Source: Todiramphus chloris collaris | Lineage: Eukaryota; Chordata; Aves; Coraciiformes; Alcedinidae | Direction of reading: 5' to 3' | Assembly (NCBI GenBank): GCA_025345505.1 | Contig: JANVCC010000013.1 | Coordinates: 1,143,215-1,207,214 of the forward strand | Length of the DNA stretch: 64,000 bases | In this document: positions 44,379-58,414 of the stretch, in pieces | Layout: each line of letters starts with the position of its first letter | Numbering within the stretch: the first letter of the stretch is position 1 | The notes under the pieces: generated by a model | Told to the model about the DNA's origin: nothing | Database searches by the model: none | The model's input: the letters and a program-made list of their open reading frames with translations, nothing else | Translations under genes and position numbers: made by a program

Positions 44379-47300
44379 ATATTGTAGGAAATACTGCATA
44401 TAAGTACAGTGGTCCTTGGTAACCATAGTGTAAGCTGTTTCTTTGTTGAGATCTTTTAAAGGCTCTTCCTTTCAAATTCTTCCGCACTACTGTTGCTGAT
44501 TCAAATATCTTCAGTTTCAGTTATGGCTTTCTGTAACAAGTCCAAAGAACACAAAAGCTGTACTCTGGGTTTTTCTAAATTGCTCTTTTCTGTGGTTAAA
44601 GCAGCGGCCTTGATTCTGTTCCTTGTTTTGCAGCTGATTCTAACATGACTTTGGGCAAAACACTTGCCCATCTTAGCACTGCTTCTTACTGACTTTATTG
44701 ATCAGAGTAGACCTGAAAGACGCTAGGCAGGGGTGTGTATTTTCAATTTGCTGCTTACTTCGAAGTGTATGATCAAAATGAAAAATAAAATGTGTCTCTA
44801 ACATTTTTTAAAATCCATGTGACAAATAAATGAAGGCATTTCTGCAAGATATGTATGATGGAGCATTAGAAATCACCCATTTCATATCCAAGAAACAATT
44901 CCTGCAGCAGTCAGTAATATATTGAAGCCTATCACCCATTAATTGCTAGCCATCTCTATCATGGGACAAACTATGTAGAACAATATGAGTGCTGTAAAAA
45001 CTAACTCGAGTAAGAAATTATGTGTTATCAGAAAGTGGCAGAAAATGTAAAACTAAGGAGAAATAAGGCTAACAACTCTGTTCTAGTGACATCAGCTTTA
45101 TGTATAGCATAGTTTGTCTTGACCTGCACCACCGAAAATCTGACACATCATCTTTGTGTAGGATTTACTTAAGCTGCCAATGTCTAGATACTCACATAAA
45201 TCCTGGGAGTTTCCATCATTCTGGCTGCAAGACCCACAACACTGCTGCAGGTGAGCTGTTTTTGCTGACTAGTGATTCTGCAATGACTGAACAGAATAAA
45301 ACTTTTTTTCATTAGTTTTCTGTTTAACCTGCACTTTCCTATTTTGCACTTTACTATATTTGCAGTAATAGTATACACGTGATGGGAAGAGAAGCCAGAA
45401 GGAAAAGGACATCATTATAGGATGCCTTATATTTTGTATCTTTGGGCAGTAATAATTTTTGATATAATGACAGTTCCATTTGAAAGATAAAGTGACAGTT
45501 TTCTGCAAGTGGGGAGAGAACAAAAGGAATCAATCATTTTTATTTATAAAAGAAGTAATGAATTCTAACTTAATAGTGTATTTTCATCTACACATGCTAC
45601 AGTCTAATTGTTGTCTCTCTTCAAATTTGGTATGGAATAGCCACATGAAGCAAGCTCTGCACTGAAGGAAGAGAAAAGTTATTTAAGTTAGTGCAAGAGG
45701 ACCTAACTGTGAGTCATAGGACATGATTTAGAAAGGGAAAATATCATGACTGCAAGATACTTTAACTTATAAAAAAGGGAAGTGATGATAACAGCCAGGT
45801 TGTTTTGTTTAAAAGACTTTGTAGGAAATAAATCTGTCTTGGCAAAGCTGCAAGGAACCTGAGAACCTTTTGTTTGTAGCTTCAGTTGCCCGCTTTACCC
45901 TTTTCTGGTAAACATAGGTGTTAGAATAAATTGTTACCTCCACTAGATTTCAGTGATATTTCTCTGGATTCACAAGCTTGCTAGCATTCCAGAGAATTTG
46001 GTACCTTTTTTAGAAAAGCCTTTATTTCTTGAGCTAAGGGATGGGGTTTTTCATGCTTCTTTCCTTCTGACTGTGTATTTAAATGTTTTACATATATATG
46101 GCTCATTGTATATTGTGGATTATGGCATTGTAAAAGGGCTTGAAGAATTTAAATTCTACATCAATGAACTTTATCGTCCTTCCCTGCAGAGCTGGGCCAC
46201 CCCAACTTTCTTTACAAAGATGGATGTTGTTCCTGTAACCTCAACTAGTTTATCAGAGAACATGACTCCTTTTAATCAAGTTCTTCTGACCACAAGCTTG
46301 TAGGAAAATTTTAAGCAAACATTTGCAGTCACCCTGACTGTCAGCTCAGGACTCCCTTTTCATGCTGTGCTTGTCTTTCATTGACATTCTTGTGTGTTCT
46401 TACTAAAACGGTCAGTTTAGAGATAAGGAACATCTTTATTTAAGTAAAGCAGCATCCTTGTAAAAATAAACTTTCAAGGTCTGCCAAGTCCAAGTGCATG
46501 ACTGCTGATAGTAATTCTCTGTCATACGCAGAAGAAAGCAATTTGATAGTTGAAATGCTTGTCCAATAGACTGAAATTGAATTTTTCTCCCTATCAAACT
46601 TTTGTATAAACCCTTTCCAACTAAAGGAAATAAGCACAGTGATGCTTAATTTTAATCATGAAGCCATTGGTCCATATGAGCACACGTGTATACCATGCAA
46701 GGAGGGAGATAAACACCTTAGGCGAGGTTCTAAAAAACCAGTTGGAAGCAGCCTAAACTAGTCAAAATTGAAGTCAGTTATGGATTTTGGGTCTTCACCT
46801 CAGCTCCCTGCAGAAGGCACTTAGTGAAATCTTTCTCTCGCAAGGATGAAGCGGTTGGTTTTTTTCCTTAGGATCCTTCCAGTGCAAGGATCACAGGACC
46901 CTCAGAATTCATAGTCTTCCTCAGGTGAGGTGGGAAGCCTAAGCTCATTTCCCATCTCAGCCCAAAGGGAAACAAGCCCACCACTGAAATCGTCATGGCA
47001 CACTTATACAACATAGTTAAAACAGAATATTCTTAATACAAAAGCAACTGTTCACACTTACGAACCTGCGGTGTTAGGTTTCTGCTTTTCAGTCCAGGTT
47101 TTGGGCACCAGAAATGTGATAGTGTTTACTTCTGTTCAAACTGAAGATTTTAAAAGATAAAGGAAATTGATTTTAGCACCTAAATTGCATAGTACAGAAA
47201 ATTTGTTGTGAATTCCTTTCTCAGAGGTCTGTTGCTCAGTCAGCAGTTACTGACGTGAAGGCATGAATCAGTGGGTGATATTCTACAGCCTGTGTGATGC

Positions 47301-48778
47301 TCAAGTCTAGGTCCACGTGACACTACTTCTAAGAAGCACTTGGGTAAATTTTCATTTGCATACACAAAACAATATATGGAACAATTGAGGTCAGTGCTTC
47401 TGTATGTGACTTTGGGTTCTGCACTGCTGCCAGGTTCAGAATCACTTTAATTAAATTGTGCACTAGTTTAAAGTAGATCTAAGAAAGAGCAGAAAGGCAA
47501 AATTTACCTGGTTCTTTCTCCATCTCCCTCCCACCACTTCTTTGTGCAGGAAACTGGCTTCACATTTTGATGTTGCACGGGAGCAAAGAAAATTGCTTGT
47601 ATAGAGCAGTGTCTTTTATGAAGGCTCCTGTACATAGAGTGTGTTGCTCTCTTTGTTAACCTCCATTTAGAACCTAAAAAGCATAAGAGTTCAAACAGTG
47701 TGCCCCAGAGTAATTAGGCTCTCACAGCAACAGGTGAAAAGAGCTGTATCTGACCAGATAAAACAAAAAAAGTGAGGAGTAATGAAATACAGACAATACA
47801 CAAAGACGTCATAGGTAACAATAGTATAAAAACTAGCTCATGTAGATAATGACCAAGTAAGAAAATGAATATTAATATTCAAAACTGAAGTTTCACCTTG
47901 AAGATCACTAATGGGAGAACAGCCTAATAGAGGAACCAAATGGAACTTAAACCAAGAGACTGAAATTCAAAGTGGGTCTTGAGGAGTGCTAGGTATGGGC
48001 ACTGTAGCATAGACACTCGCCCAATGAAAGAGATAGGGACATATCTCGAAGAAAATCACCTCTGATAACAATTAGGAATACTTGCTAAATTTGTGGTCAT
48101 AATAATAGTTTGCCCTAGTTAATTCAATTCTGATAAAAGACTATCAGGAGTAATACGCCTGAGACTAACACAGAGTTTTCTATTCTATATAAAGAACTCT
48201 GAATATCTACTGGTTTTAATCACACTTTATGACTTCGAGTTCTTGGAAAGCCCCGTCTTACTTCTCACTTCTGACTTCTCACCTCTAATGCTTTCAGGTT
48301 GTTGTATTTCCTATTAGCATGAACAAAGTCAAGATGGATGTGTGTAATTTTTAAAATTTTTACTAATGCTATGAAATCTGCTGTCGATGTTACTACCCCC
48401 ATCTATTTTGCTGCCATCATCTACTACTTAATATATGAATCTCTCTTCAGAGAGCTCATGTTAAACAATCAATCTGGTAAGGAGCAAACAAATAGCTGAG
48501 GTAATTTCTTTCATCATTCCAGCTAGACTTTGAAGAGGACATCCTGTTCCCAATTCTAGACATTTGTACCAGTCAGGAATGATTCTTACCTGATGTGATT
48601 AGAATGGGGCACTACTCCTAATGCAGGCAAGTTCTCTCATTTAATTAAGGAGGAAAGCAGATGCAAAAGCTATTTTTTAGGAGGAAGCCTTAGCTTACGA
48701 ATGGATTTTACAGGGACAACAGCAGTCTGATAAGGATCCTATAGCCACCGTTGGCATTACCTAATGTGACATCTAGGC
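44379..48778. other. gene desert, nothing recognised
   Basis: AT-rich single-copy-looking DNA. No exon, RNA gene or transposon recognised. Confidence 0.5.
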
Positions 48779-49145
48779 CAGTTGTCTCCAAAGCAGAGTG
48801 CACACACTCTAAGGAGTGTGTACTGTGTGCACTGTAATGCAGGAAGTAAATATTTTTGTAACATTAATAAATAAAATAAAAATATAAGTTTTTAAAATAA
48901 TGATTATTTCATCTTTATCCCATGGTGAAAAATTTTCTTCTGGAGTCTGATCAGAATCTCCTCAGGAGTAACTTGTACCCATTATCCCTTGTCTTTTCCA
49001 TGTGACTCCTTGTAAAAAGGGAGTCTCCGTTTTCTTGGTAGTCACCTTTTATGTACGGGTACACATACATATATTGGCACAGGTGCTCAAAAATGTTTAC
49101 TGTTAGGTGTTCATGATCAAAGAAGTTTGTGGACCGCTGCTCTGT
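48779..49145 (-). mobile_element. possible hAT-like DNA transposon remnant with a CR1-like core
   Basis: The left edge CAGTTGTCTCCAAA and the complement of the right edge CAGCGGTCCACAAACTTC resemble inverted hAT termini of the CAG..GGTCCACAAAC type, followed inside the right end by TTGATCATGAACACC-like sequence common in such elements. The core (about 48940-49045) resembles an antisense CR1 3' region (GAATCTCCTCAGGAGTAACT). No matching 8-bp target duplication was found. Confidence 0.35.
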
Positions 49146-52010
49146 GTCATATTGGAGACACCTTGCACTGGACATCTCTCTGACCAGCTGCAGAGAAGGC
49201 ATCTGGCTATGGTTTAGGACACCCTTGTGGCTAATCTCAAATCAGTACCATAAATTAAGCAAGTTACCTAGTTTTTCCATTATGGAAAATTAATCCTATG
49301 GGTGCATGACAGACAGATCAGGCTGCTAACACAGAGACAAACATATTGCTTCCCTTGTACTTGTGTTCATCTTCTACTTGGATTGCGCTTAATATTTTAA
49401 GAAATTCTTTGTGGTTTTCCTTGCTCTAAAAAGAAGGTGGATATACATTGGAATGTCAGCATTGCAAAACTGTATGTCCGTTCTAATGGTGATCCCAGCA
49501 TTTGTGATACAAGGTGAGTGAAACAGCTGTACAGTGCTCCATGAGTAATGGCTGCATCTTCCAAAAATAGGTTTTTGAATTGAGGAAAAAATATGTATCC
49601 CTTTTAGCAGATATTCTAAAATAGCTTTGTCAGAGTTTAAAAGAAATGAAAAGAGGAAGTAGGTGTTACAATATAACACATGTTTTTATTGGCATCCTAC
49701 AGCAGAAATGCATTCAGTGAGAAAAGACTGAAGAAATTCCATGTGTGTGAAAAAATTAGGTAAGAAAATAATTTACTTATTCAGAATTTATAAAGCCATT
49801 AGAAGCAGAAATAACTCTTTTCACACATTGTTTGACTGACAGGAGTGATTGTTTTGTGGAAGTATTTGTTCAGTCTTTGTAGTTTGAAGACTGATTTTGT
49901 CTAGCCTGGAGAAGAAGAGTGTTTGCATGGCTTATGTAGGAAGGAGCTGGTGGGTAAGACATAAGTCCCAGGCTCCAGACTGAGTAAAAAAGAGTCACAT
50001 CTGGAATTTTTTTTCTTCTTTCTAATTTAAAGGTGTCACTTGAACAGATTCCCTGGGGAAATTATAAACCCTGTCATTCTTTCTAAGAAGGCATTCGATA
50101 AACATTTCATGTCAGAAATTGAACTAATTCTGCCATAGGGAATGGATATGAACAAATAAGACCCTATGCAGCCTTATTTGTTTTGCAAAACAAATTCTTG
50201 TTTTGCAAAACTATTTCTTATATTGTATGCTGAGTTATACAAAGCTAAATTCAGGTTTTAATTTGTCTGTCAGTGAGTCAGATTCCAAAAGAGTAAAAAA
50301 ACCCAGACAAATATTTGATTTTTAAATTCCTCAAAGTCCTATGGATTATAAGTGATGTGTTTTTATTTTGCTATTTTAATTGTATAATTATGTTTTACTA
50401 TGTTGAACTGAGTAGTATAGCAAGCCACATTTTATTGAAAATGTTTGTGTGGAATTCAGGCCTGACCATGGTTAAATAAAGGTGTGAAAGATTTCCCTGT
50501 TTGAGGCAACATCTCTTTTCTGCAAACAGGGTTTCAGTGTTATAACTACTGATCTAGTTAATTTATTTAGCTAACTATATATTTAGCTCTTGCTCAGTTG
50601 TGTATTTCCACTTGTGTTTTATGATGCCAAGTACTTTATATCCATATATCCATCTCAGGAAAAAGCTGAAGTTTACAGAACTGCTTACATAATTTAAAAG
50701 CCCATGTCAGATTTTGCTTTCTGAAGGCACTTAGGCTTCATAAATAGGCATTTTACTCAGCATCCCTTTCCAAAGCTCTGCTACTGTGAAATGTGCGCGA
50801 GGTGCCTGCTACAGCAGAAGTGAGTAGGACAAGGACTGCATAACAATGAAAACCAAAAGTCAGATAGCTGCTCAGCTTATTTCACTTGTGCTTCATGGGT
50901 CTGCTGTATGCACATGCATTCAATGAGCTGCCAAGAGGGGAATTGAAACTGGTATGGTGAGAGTGAGCGAAGGGTATGTGAGATGTGGTTGCTGCAGGGA
51001 CAGTGGAGTGGAGCAAGGTGACCTGTACTGGTATTGATACACCCTGACCAGCTGGTAAATGTGGGGAGAAAATGGACTTTTCCATGGAAAGTTTTCATTG
51101 TCCTGGATGGGCATCTGTGACTTCAGACACTATCAAGAGGTGTCTGCACATTTGTGCAAAGATGATGAAGATGTTATTGAATTAATACTCCCTATTGCAT
51201 TCAGAGCTCCTGAATACTCAGGGTGACAATACACAGAGCTTTTTAAGTATTTCAAGTAAAACAAATCAATTATAATTAGGCCATAAGTTCTTTCCATGGC
51301 AGAAGTGGGGATTTTGGTGGTGTTTTCTATTTTCGCTATGAAACAGTTAGTGTGAAAGTCTGTTTTCTGTCTTCCTTCCACTGTTTTCCTCACAGGGCAA
51401 TTACTTGACTGATTAGGATAAACCCCAAGGAGACACTGGAAAAGTACAGTGGTTTTCACTGGTTTCTATATGAATCTTTTTGAGAAGAATGATATGTTAT
51501 GTAGGAAATTGATATTGTCTGTAGAAAGTCCCATTAAAGGATTAAAGCAGAGCCTGAAGTCTTAACAGCTTTTCTTCTTCACTTCTGTTTGATAACGAGA
51601 GAGTTCAACATCATAGCCTGATGAACCTCTCTACTGAAAGGATAACTTCTAATAGGAAATGTCCAAAATACTTCATTTTCTGTTCAGCTGTGCTCTTCTT
51701 TCAAGTGGTTGCATCTTCACACACACATAGCAGCTGTATTCTGTTGGGTTTTTTTCTCAGTTTTGTGCCCTGACTTTTATTTAGTAAATTACTGGAGCCT
51801 GTAAAACCAAGTATGTACACAAATTAGAGTAGCCAAAAAGTAAGCAGAAGGGCACTTTTTTTTGCTTTCAGTGTTTCATAAGGATGTCACAGGGGCTGTG
51901 AGCATGAGCTGCCCCATGGAAGCAAGCCAGGAGCCAATGGTGGCTGTGAGTCTGTCAGGGGCATGTCTTCACTAACCAGGGTCCATCCTGCAGCACCCAG
52001 CAAGGAAGCA

Positions 52011-52040
52011 GGGATGGGATGGGATGGGATGGGATGGGGA
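52011..52040 (+). repeat. short GGGAT tandem array
   Basis: About six tandem GGGAT units followed by GGGATGGTGACC. It is short, G-rich on the plus strand and unlikely to be more than a simple repeat. Confidence 0.9.
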
Positions 52041-55000
52041 TGGTGACCATGGACAGACAAGAGCCCTGCAACTGTTCAGCAAAGCCACAGTGATGGGGCT
52101 GGTGAAAAGCCCAGCAGTGTGCAGTAGGTGATGATCAGCAGGTACAAGGCTGGGTGATGGCTGTGGTGCAGCTCAGGTAAGGACTAAAGTGAAGATCTGG
52201 TCACAAATACAATTCCCAAGAAAATGGAAGATGTAAATCTGCCTCTGTGAAATTCCTACCTCTTTCTGCCCTGTCTCTTTCCCAGCAATGTCATCCCAGG
52301 TTACCCAGCTGGGCTGCAGCAGGGCTGGCCTGAGCAGGGAGCAGCTCATCCCCAAAGAGTGGGTAAAGGTGGGTGGCAGAGCCAGGAGCTGCACTTGGAG
52401 CTTTGGAAAATGGGAGCTCAGCAGCAGAGCTGGTCTGAATTCTTCCTGCAAGTATCACCGAGAAATGCTGGTTTTTAACCTAAAGTGTTTTCCTGGAAAC
52501 ATACTGCATTATAAAAAGTCTCTGGGTCCTAACTGTGTCACTCAGGGTCATGGAGTGTGGGGTCAGCAGTGTGAAAAAGCTTTAGGGTAAGACAAGGGCC
52601 AGTGTGGCCATGGCCTGAGGACCCTGAGCTGGGAGGAAAGACTTTAAGTCATTTGTCTGTGCAGCAGGCAGTGGATGTACTCAGTAACTCAATAAAATCC
52701 TTGAGGGTTTGGGTGCACCAAATAAACATGAAGCTTTCAGAAATATCAACCTCTTGGAACAGGGACAGCACCCAAGCTGTGTTCTGTCTGAGGAAACATC
52801 ACGATTTCTTGGAATCTTTGTTTTTTGAGAAATTAAAAAAAAAAAGAAAAAGAAGAAAGAAAGGAAAAAAAAAGTCTGTGTGTATATAGTTTTGTTCTGA
52901 CTCAGATCAAACTCAAATCTTGAAAATGCTTGAACTTCCCAGAAACCTCAGAACTTTCTGATCATCTCTGGAATGAGACTCACTCTGCTGCTCACCATTT
53001 TGTTCCTTATAACAAAAAAATGTTCATTTCTGCACATCTTTTTTAGGAAGCACATTGTTCTCTTGTGGCTGTAGCTGAACTTTTCAGAACAGAACATAAA
53101 AATATACTTTCACAGTAGAGAAGAGGGAGAGGAATTTATATCTGTAATGAGGCAGAATAGATTGCAGCAGGTAAAAGCCTTGAATGTTGAGAACATCACC
53201 CTTATTCGGATTGGCTTCATAGACCCACAAAGATAATGACTTTTTGTAGCATGGTATGGATTTACTGCTATCAGGAGGGGATAAAGGCAGACAATTTTGA
53301 AGTATCTCTCTCTCTACAGGCAGTGGTTAGACCATAATAGGAAATGTTAGTTGATAACAATGGGGCTTATTTGTATTTTAGTATGAAGCTTCAATATGCT
53401 ACTTGATACTTCACTGCACTAAATATATTGCTAAGGATATTACTTACCTAAGTATGCAAATGAGCTTCGTATCACTTGTGTTAAATACTAAAGTGTCTTC
53501 TCAGGCAGTGATGTAGCTCAAGTTACACACAGGTAAAAGATCTCATCTGAACAATACAGAGCTTTTCCACTTCTCAGCCAAGGATGAGCTCTCATCAGAG
53601 GCTTTTTTCCTTTATTTATCACTACCTCACCATGCACAGACAAGTGTAGGGATGTGATTTGGACTAATTCTTCTGTGCAGTTACAGCTGTCTTGCCAAAA
53701 CAATCTCAATATAAAAGTCTTAATGGATTTGAGGAAGAGGGCTGTATAGTCTGGCTGACTCCCTTTGAATGGCTTTTACTTTTGGCAGTTCTCCACAGGG
53801 AGATAGGTTTAGCATCAGTTGGGTACAAAAAAAGTAAAAATTAACAGTGTCTGGTTTCTGGTGAGATCCTTCAGATCTCTACAGATTTTCTCCTGTGGAG
53901 AAAATAGACCTTTGTTGGCAGTGTAAGTGCAGTTTCATTTATGGATTGAGAATGTGACCCAGCCGTGCTATAAAACGTAAGCCAATAGTTTTAACTTTCT
54001 GTTACCTCATGTACGTACGTGCAGTGGAAACAAACTTCTCTGTGTACATGGTTGAAAATAAGTCACACTTTAAATAAATAGATTGAACCTTGAGCTTGTC
54101 AAATTGTTTTGTGTCCTTGCTTGAAATAGCTTCTGCTCTGGTGAAGCTTCTCAGAGATAAGGATGGCTTAAAGTTTTTAATTGTTGGTTGCTGAACTGAC
54201 TTGGTAGTAAATCAAGGTCCTGGCTGTAATTTATAGACAAGATGTGAGTTAACTGTAGAGGTCAAGGACCCCATTGCTAAAACACAAGGAAGGGAAAAGG
54301 AAAGCGATTAATATTTTGCAATTCAGTGCTTCCTTTTTTTTCCGCCTTCTCATGCAAGCGATGCAAAGTCCATTTTTGAAAATCTGTTTGTGAAATAGAT
54401 GAAAAACCCCTCATGGTCCCTATTAGTGATGAACACCTAGAAAAAGAAAATACAGATGCTATTTTTTCCCTTGTGTTGTATTTATGAGGTTAAAGTTCAG
54501 CATAAAATCAGCATGAAGCCACAGCATTAAGATGAAATGATTTAGGGCACCTGGTCTGAGTCAGAGAATAAAAGTCTTTTTCTTCAGAGGTGCTTCAGGT
54601 GCTTCATTACTGTCACAAGAATAGTAACATGGTAATGAGCTTTTAATTACAACCCTTGATATGGGGGTCAGAAACTTGCTGTTTCAGTCACACATTAAAG
54701 TCATGGCATTAACCATGTTCTTCCTGCCCTATCTTGGCAGCAGTTCCCTGGTAATAAACAACGGGGCTTTTCAGCAGGTGACACTGCCTCAGCCTCGGGA
54801 ATCAAAAACTGACTCAGCAGCATCTCTCTTGCTCTGACCCCACTCAACCCGAGGCAGCTCTCTGTCTGGCTGAGACGAGGGCACTTGATCTGTCCTCAAG
54901 TCTCAGACACCTTCATCCAAGGATCTCTTCTAACATGAAGCCAAGACATCTGTGCTGAGCCCCAGACCTGAGAGCATGTTCCAGGAGCTCTGAGAGGGGT

Positions 55001-57398
55001 GCAGGTGTTTTGCTTCCAACATCTGGAAACTCTGTCACTTGGCATTTTAGGATCCTATTTTCAAATGGCTACATTCATGTTATCTCAATGCCTTGCATGG
55101 TGACTGACTCTGTGTAGCATTTGTGAACAGGACTGGATCACTTTGAAGCTGTTCATTGGGCCATATTGAACTTTGATAACTGTATTTGGACCATTGTTTC
55201 TTGGGCTTTAAGATTTTTCATGTAGTTTTTTTAAAAGCTCTTTAAATTATACTTCAGGGTTATCTGGACAAAGCTGTGAGGACGCAGAAATTTTTTCCGA
55301 ATTCTCTTTCTTTCATTTGCATCAATGCACCAAACACTCAAAAAGTGGGATGTATGGAGAATCCCTTCTCACCTTCTGCGTATACTGCATTATTTATCTC
55401 CTGCCTCCAAAAGTGCCAGTTTTTCCTGCTGCTTGTAGCTTCTCAGCCCTGAAGATGAGCTTTATTCAGAAGGAGAAGTCAGACACAAAATAGATACCTT
55501 GGCAGGAATGAGTCAGATGGAAAAGGGACAAAAGGAAGTCAAATGCTTGGCATAGATGAGTAAACTGTTCTTCATAGGGGGTTCAGGAAGGAGATGGAAG
55601 GCTAAGGGATGAACGTATCCTTCTTTTGAGTTCCCTACCGTCTAAAAAAGATTGTTAAGATAAGTGTGGGGGAAAGGGCATTCCAGCAAAAGTAACTGTG
55701 AGGGAAAGTGGAAGAAAGAGAATTATTAGATGTCAGAGCCCACCTCCCACTCTAGGACAGCAGATGAACACAATTCCATTCCAAGCTGTGTGCTGTCAGC
55801 CTCAATATCTGTTGTCCAACACACAAAACTTTTTCATTATTATAACACCAGATTTCCTGCTCATTGCTGATAAGCAAAATCTTTTAAACACTGAAACATC
55901 AGCTGAAACTTTTATTTCGGGACTGAATACACACTCTTCAACACTGAGGGAAAGAAAAGTCAATGAAGTTAGTGTCAAGAAATGTATTAATTATATTAAT
56001 AGTTTCTTTCTTGTTCTTTCTTTCATGTTTACTCTACATTGATTCTTGAAAAATAGGATACAGCTCTAAAGAGAAGTGTAGCAACATGGTTACAATAATT
56101 ACCTCCTAGGGTTGATTTTTACTACATCAGTAAAAGAGCACTTATATGTAGAATAACTTAGATTTCCACAGAGTCTGGAGAAGTGAAAAATCTCTGCTGG
56201 AGCCACCACTATAAACCAGTGACAGTAACTCTTGCCTTTGCATGGCACCACCTGGTGGGTAGCTACACATCACTACAGGTTCCAAATCCTACATGAGTGA
56301 TGCCGAATGCTGGACAGGTTTTTTGCATTTTGCCTACAGTTGGACTTGATCTCCAGACCATGGCCAGGCACAGGTGTAGCTGAGTCCCCAGACATTTATC
56401 TGAGGGTCCCTCTCTTCTCTGTGTTTCAGAAGGAACAGGGCACAGGTGAAGTCAAGCAAGTATACTCCAAGACCATCCCCTTGCAAATGTTGGAGTCTGG
56501 TCATCCATAAATCCCAGGGCAGAACTGTAACTTGACTAAGAGCAACCTTCTCACAATGTTTGTGCAGAGGGAGAGTGATTTTCATGCTATTATCTCCTGG
56601 TTTCCACAAGTTTGACATTCCAAACTACTTTTAAAAATCATTTTACATGGAATAAATGTTCACCTTCCTTTTTGGCTTTTCCTGTTGATCTGGAAACATT
56701 CAGCTAGCAGCGTATATCTCCGTGCTGCAGCTGCAACAACATCCTTCAGAGAAGGATTCATCTACATCTTGCACCAGAAGCGTGACTCCTTCTGTGTCAG
56801 TGCAGCTGCCCGGGATTCTTCCACCTGGTCATATTCGAAATGGCTGATGATGCTGAATTTCTCTCTTTTCCCTGGAAGGAAATTTTTTGTGAATAAATGG
56901 AACCGGTTTAGGTTCAACTCCAGACCACCTCAGATCCTTTTTAAATGGCATCAATTGGTACCTTTTAATTACAATTTGAAGTTTCTTCTTCCCTTTATTT
57001 GCTCTTAAGAGAAAGTTTTTCATCCCCATAGTAGCAGAAAAAAGTTTGAAGATACAAATCTCAGTGAATGACAACCCATAAAGCAAGTATTTCATAAATA
57101 TTCTGATATTTAAAACAATCTTAGTATTTCTCACATTTAGGATTTCTAGATGCATGAGGCTGGCAGTAGGACCTCCAGGTAAAAATGTTATGGAATAAAA
57201 ATACAGTATTGTTTTCCGGTCCCATACTCTAATTCTGCTTTGTTAAATTTGAATTAGCTTAATGCATAGTTAACAATACCCTAAAGTTAATCTGCTAGAG
57301 CATCTATTGCACCAACTGGTACTAACTCAGACTTATGTTTTCAATTGTTCTAACCTGTGCACCCACAGATATGAAAGTTATGTCTCTTTATGAGAAAT

Positions 57399-57419
57399 GG
57401 GGGGGGAGGGAGGGAGGGG
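57399..57419 (+). other. G-quadruplex motif
   Basis: A run of eight G, then three further GGG or GGGG tracts separated by single A bases. This satisfies the G3+N1 quadruplex pattern in an AT-rich, otherwise featureless region. Confidence 0.75.
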
Positions 57420-58406
57420 AAAAAATCACTTTTATAATAATCTGTTATCAGATTTCATCAAAGCTTCACTCTAAAATAATTTAGAAGTTTAATATCCTGA
57501 GTATACCAAGGCCAGTTTTGGGAAGATACCTGATGAATATATATTCATCAATGGCAGTAATAGTTTAACTCATTAAAATACTCAGGAGTTAAGACTTGCC
57601 TTTCTGGAGTAAGTCACAAAGGATGGGATTCAGCTCCTGTATATTAAACAGTCTAAAATAAAGGTGTTTGGGTTAATCTTGTCAGCTGGGGAGAGATGGG
57701 TACTTCTAGAAAGAGATTTCCTTTTATTTCAAGACAGCTATTTCAGAGAGGTTGCCCAGACTAACCTCTGGGCAATGCCTCTCTTCAAGGACAGAAATCC
57801 AGCCAACAGCTTTTACGCAGCTAATGTGATTCTTACCCAGAAAACTGTTGCAGTATCAGTTGATTAGTATTTGAGCTTTAAACTCACACTTATCTGGCTT
57901 GACAGGGTAGAGGAAGATGAAAAGGAAATGGTATTTTAGCTAACAAGGGAGAAGGTAGCTACAAACTATAGCTGAGAGTAAGAGAAATTGTTCATTGTTA
58001 ATTGGACCATTTTGTACAACAAACCCAAGTCTGACTCAAGCAAAGTAATGGTGGCAGTGGAGGACAAGGGGAATGTTTGGGTTGCAATTGCTCCTGCGCA
58101 GCTGCAGTTCAGTGATAACCTGTGTCTAGGCTTTGGCCAAGAGGTAGCAGATCCCTGCCAGTCGTCAAAGCTCCCTAGTTTCTGTTGCCTCCAACAGTCA
58201 AAGGCGATGCCAGACAGGTCCTTGAAGACTTCTCAGGCTCCCTGGGTCGCAGTCTCCAGCTGCCCTGGGAGCAGCACTTCAGTTTTGCATAGGATTGGTG
58301 GGGCAGTACGTGCCCTGCAGCAGTTTGAAAATATATTTCCCAGAACAGAACCTTGCTTTGCATCCAGCTAGAGCCTGCTGAAGGGAAGGAAGCTGGGGAG
58401 AGGGGG

Positions 58407-58414
58407 TATAAAAG
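58407..58414 (+). promoter_or_regulatory. isolated strong TATA box
   Basis: TATAAAAG in a GGGGG-TATAAAAG-AC context followed by a modest rise in GC content (58470-58700). It looks like a core promoter, but no recognisable gene follows; it may be chance or part of an unannotated LTR. Confidence 0.25.
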
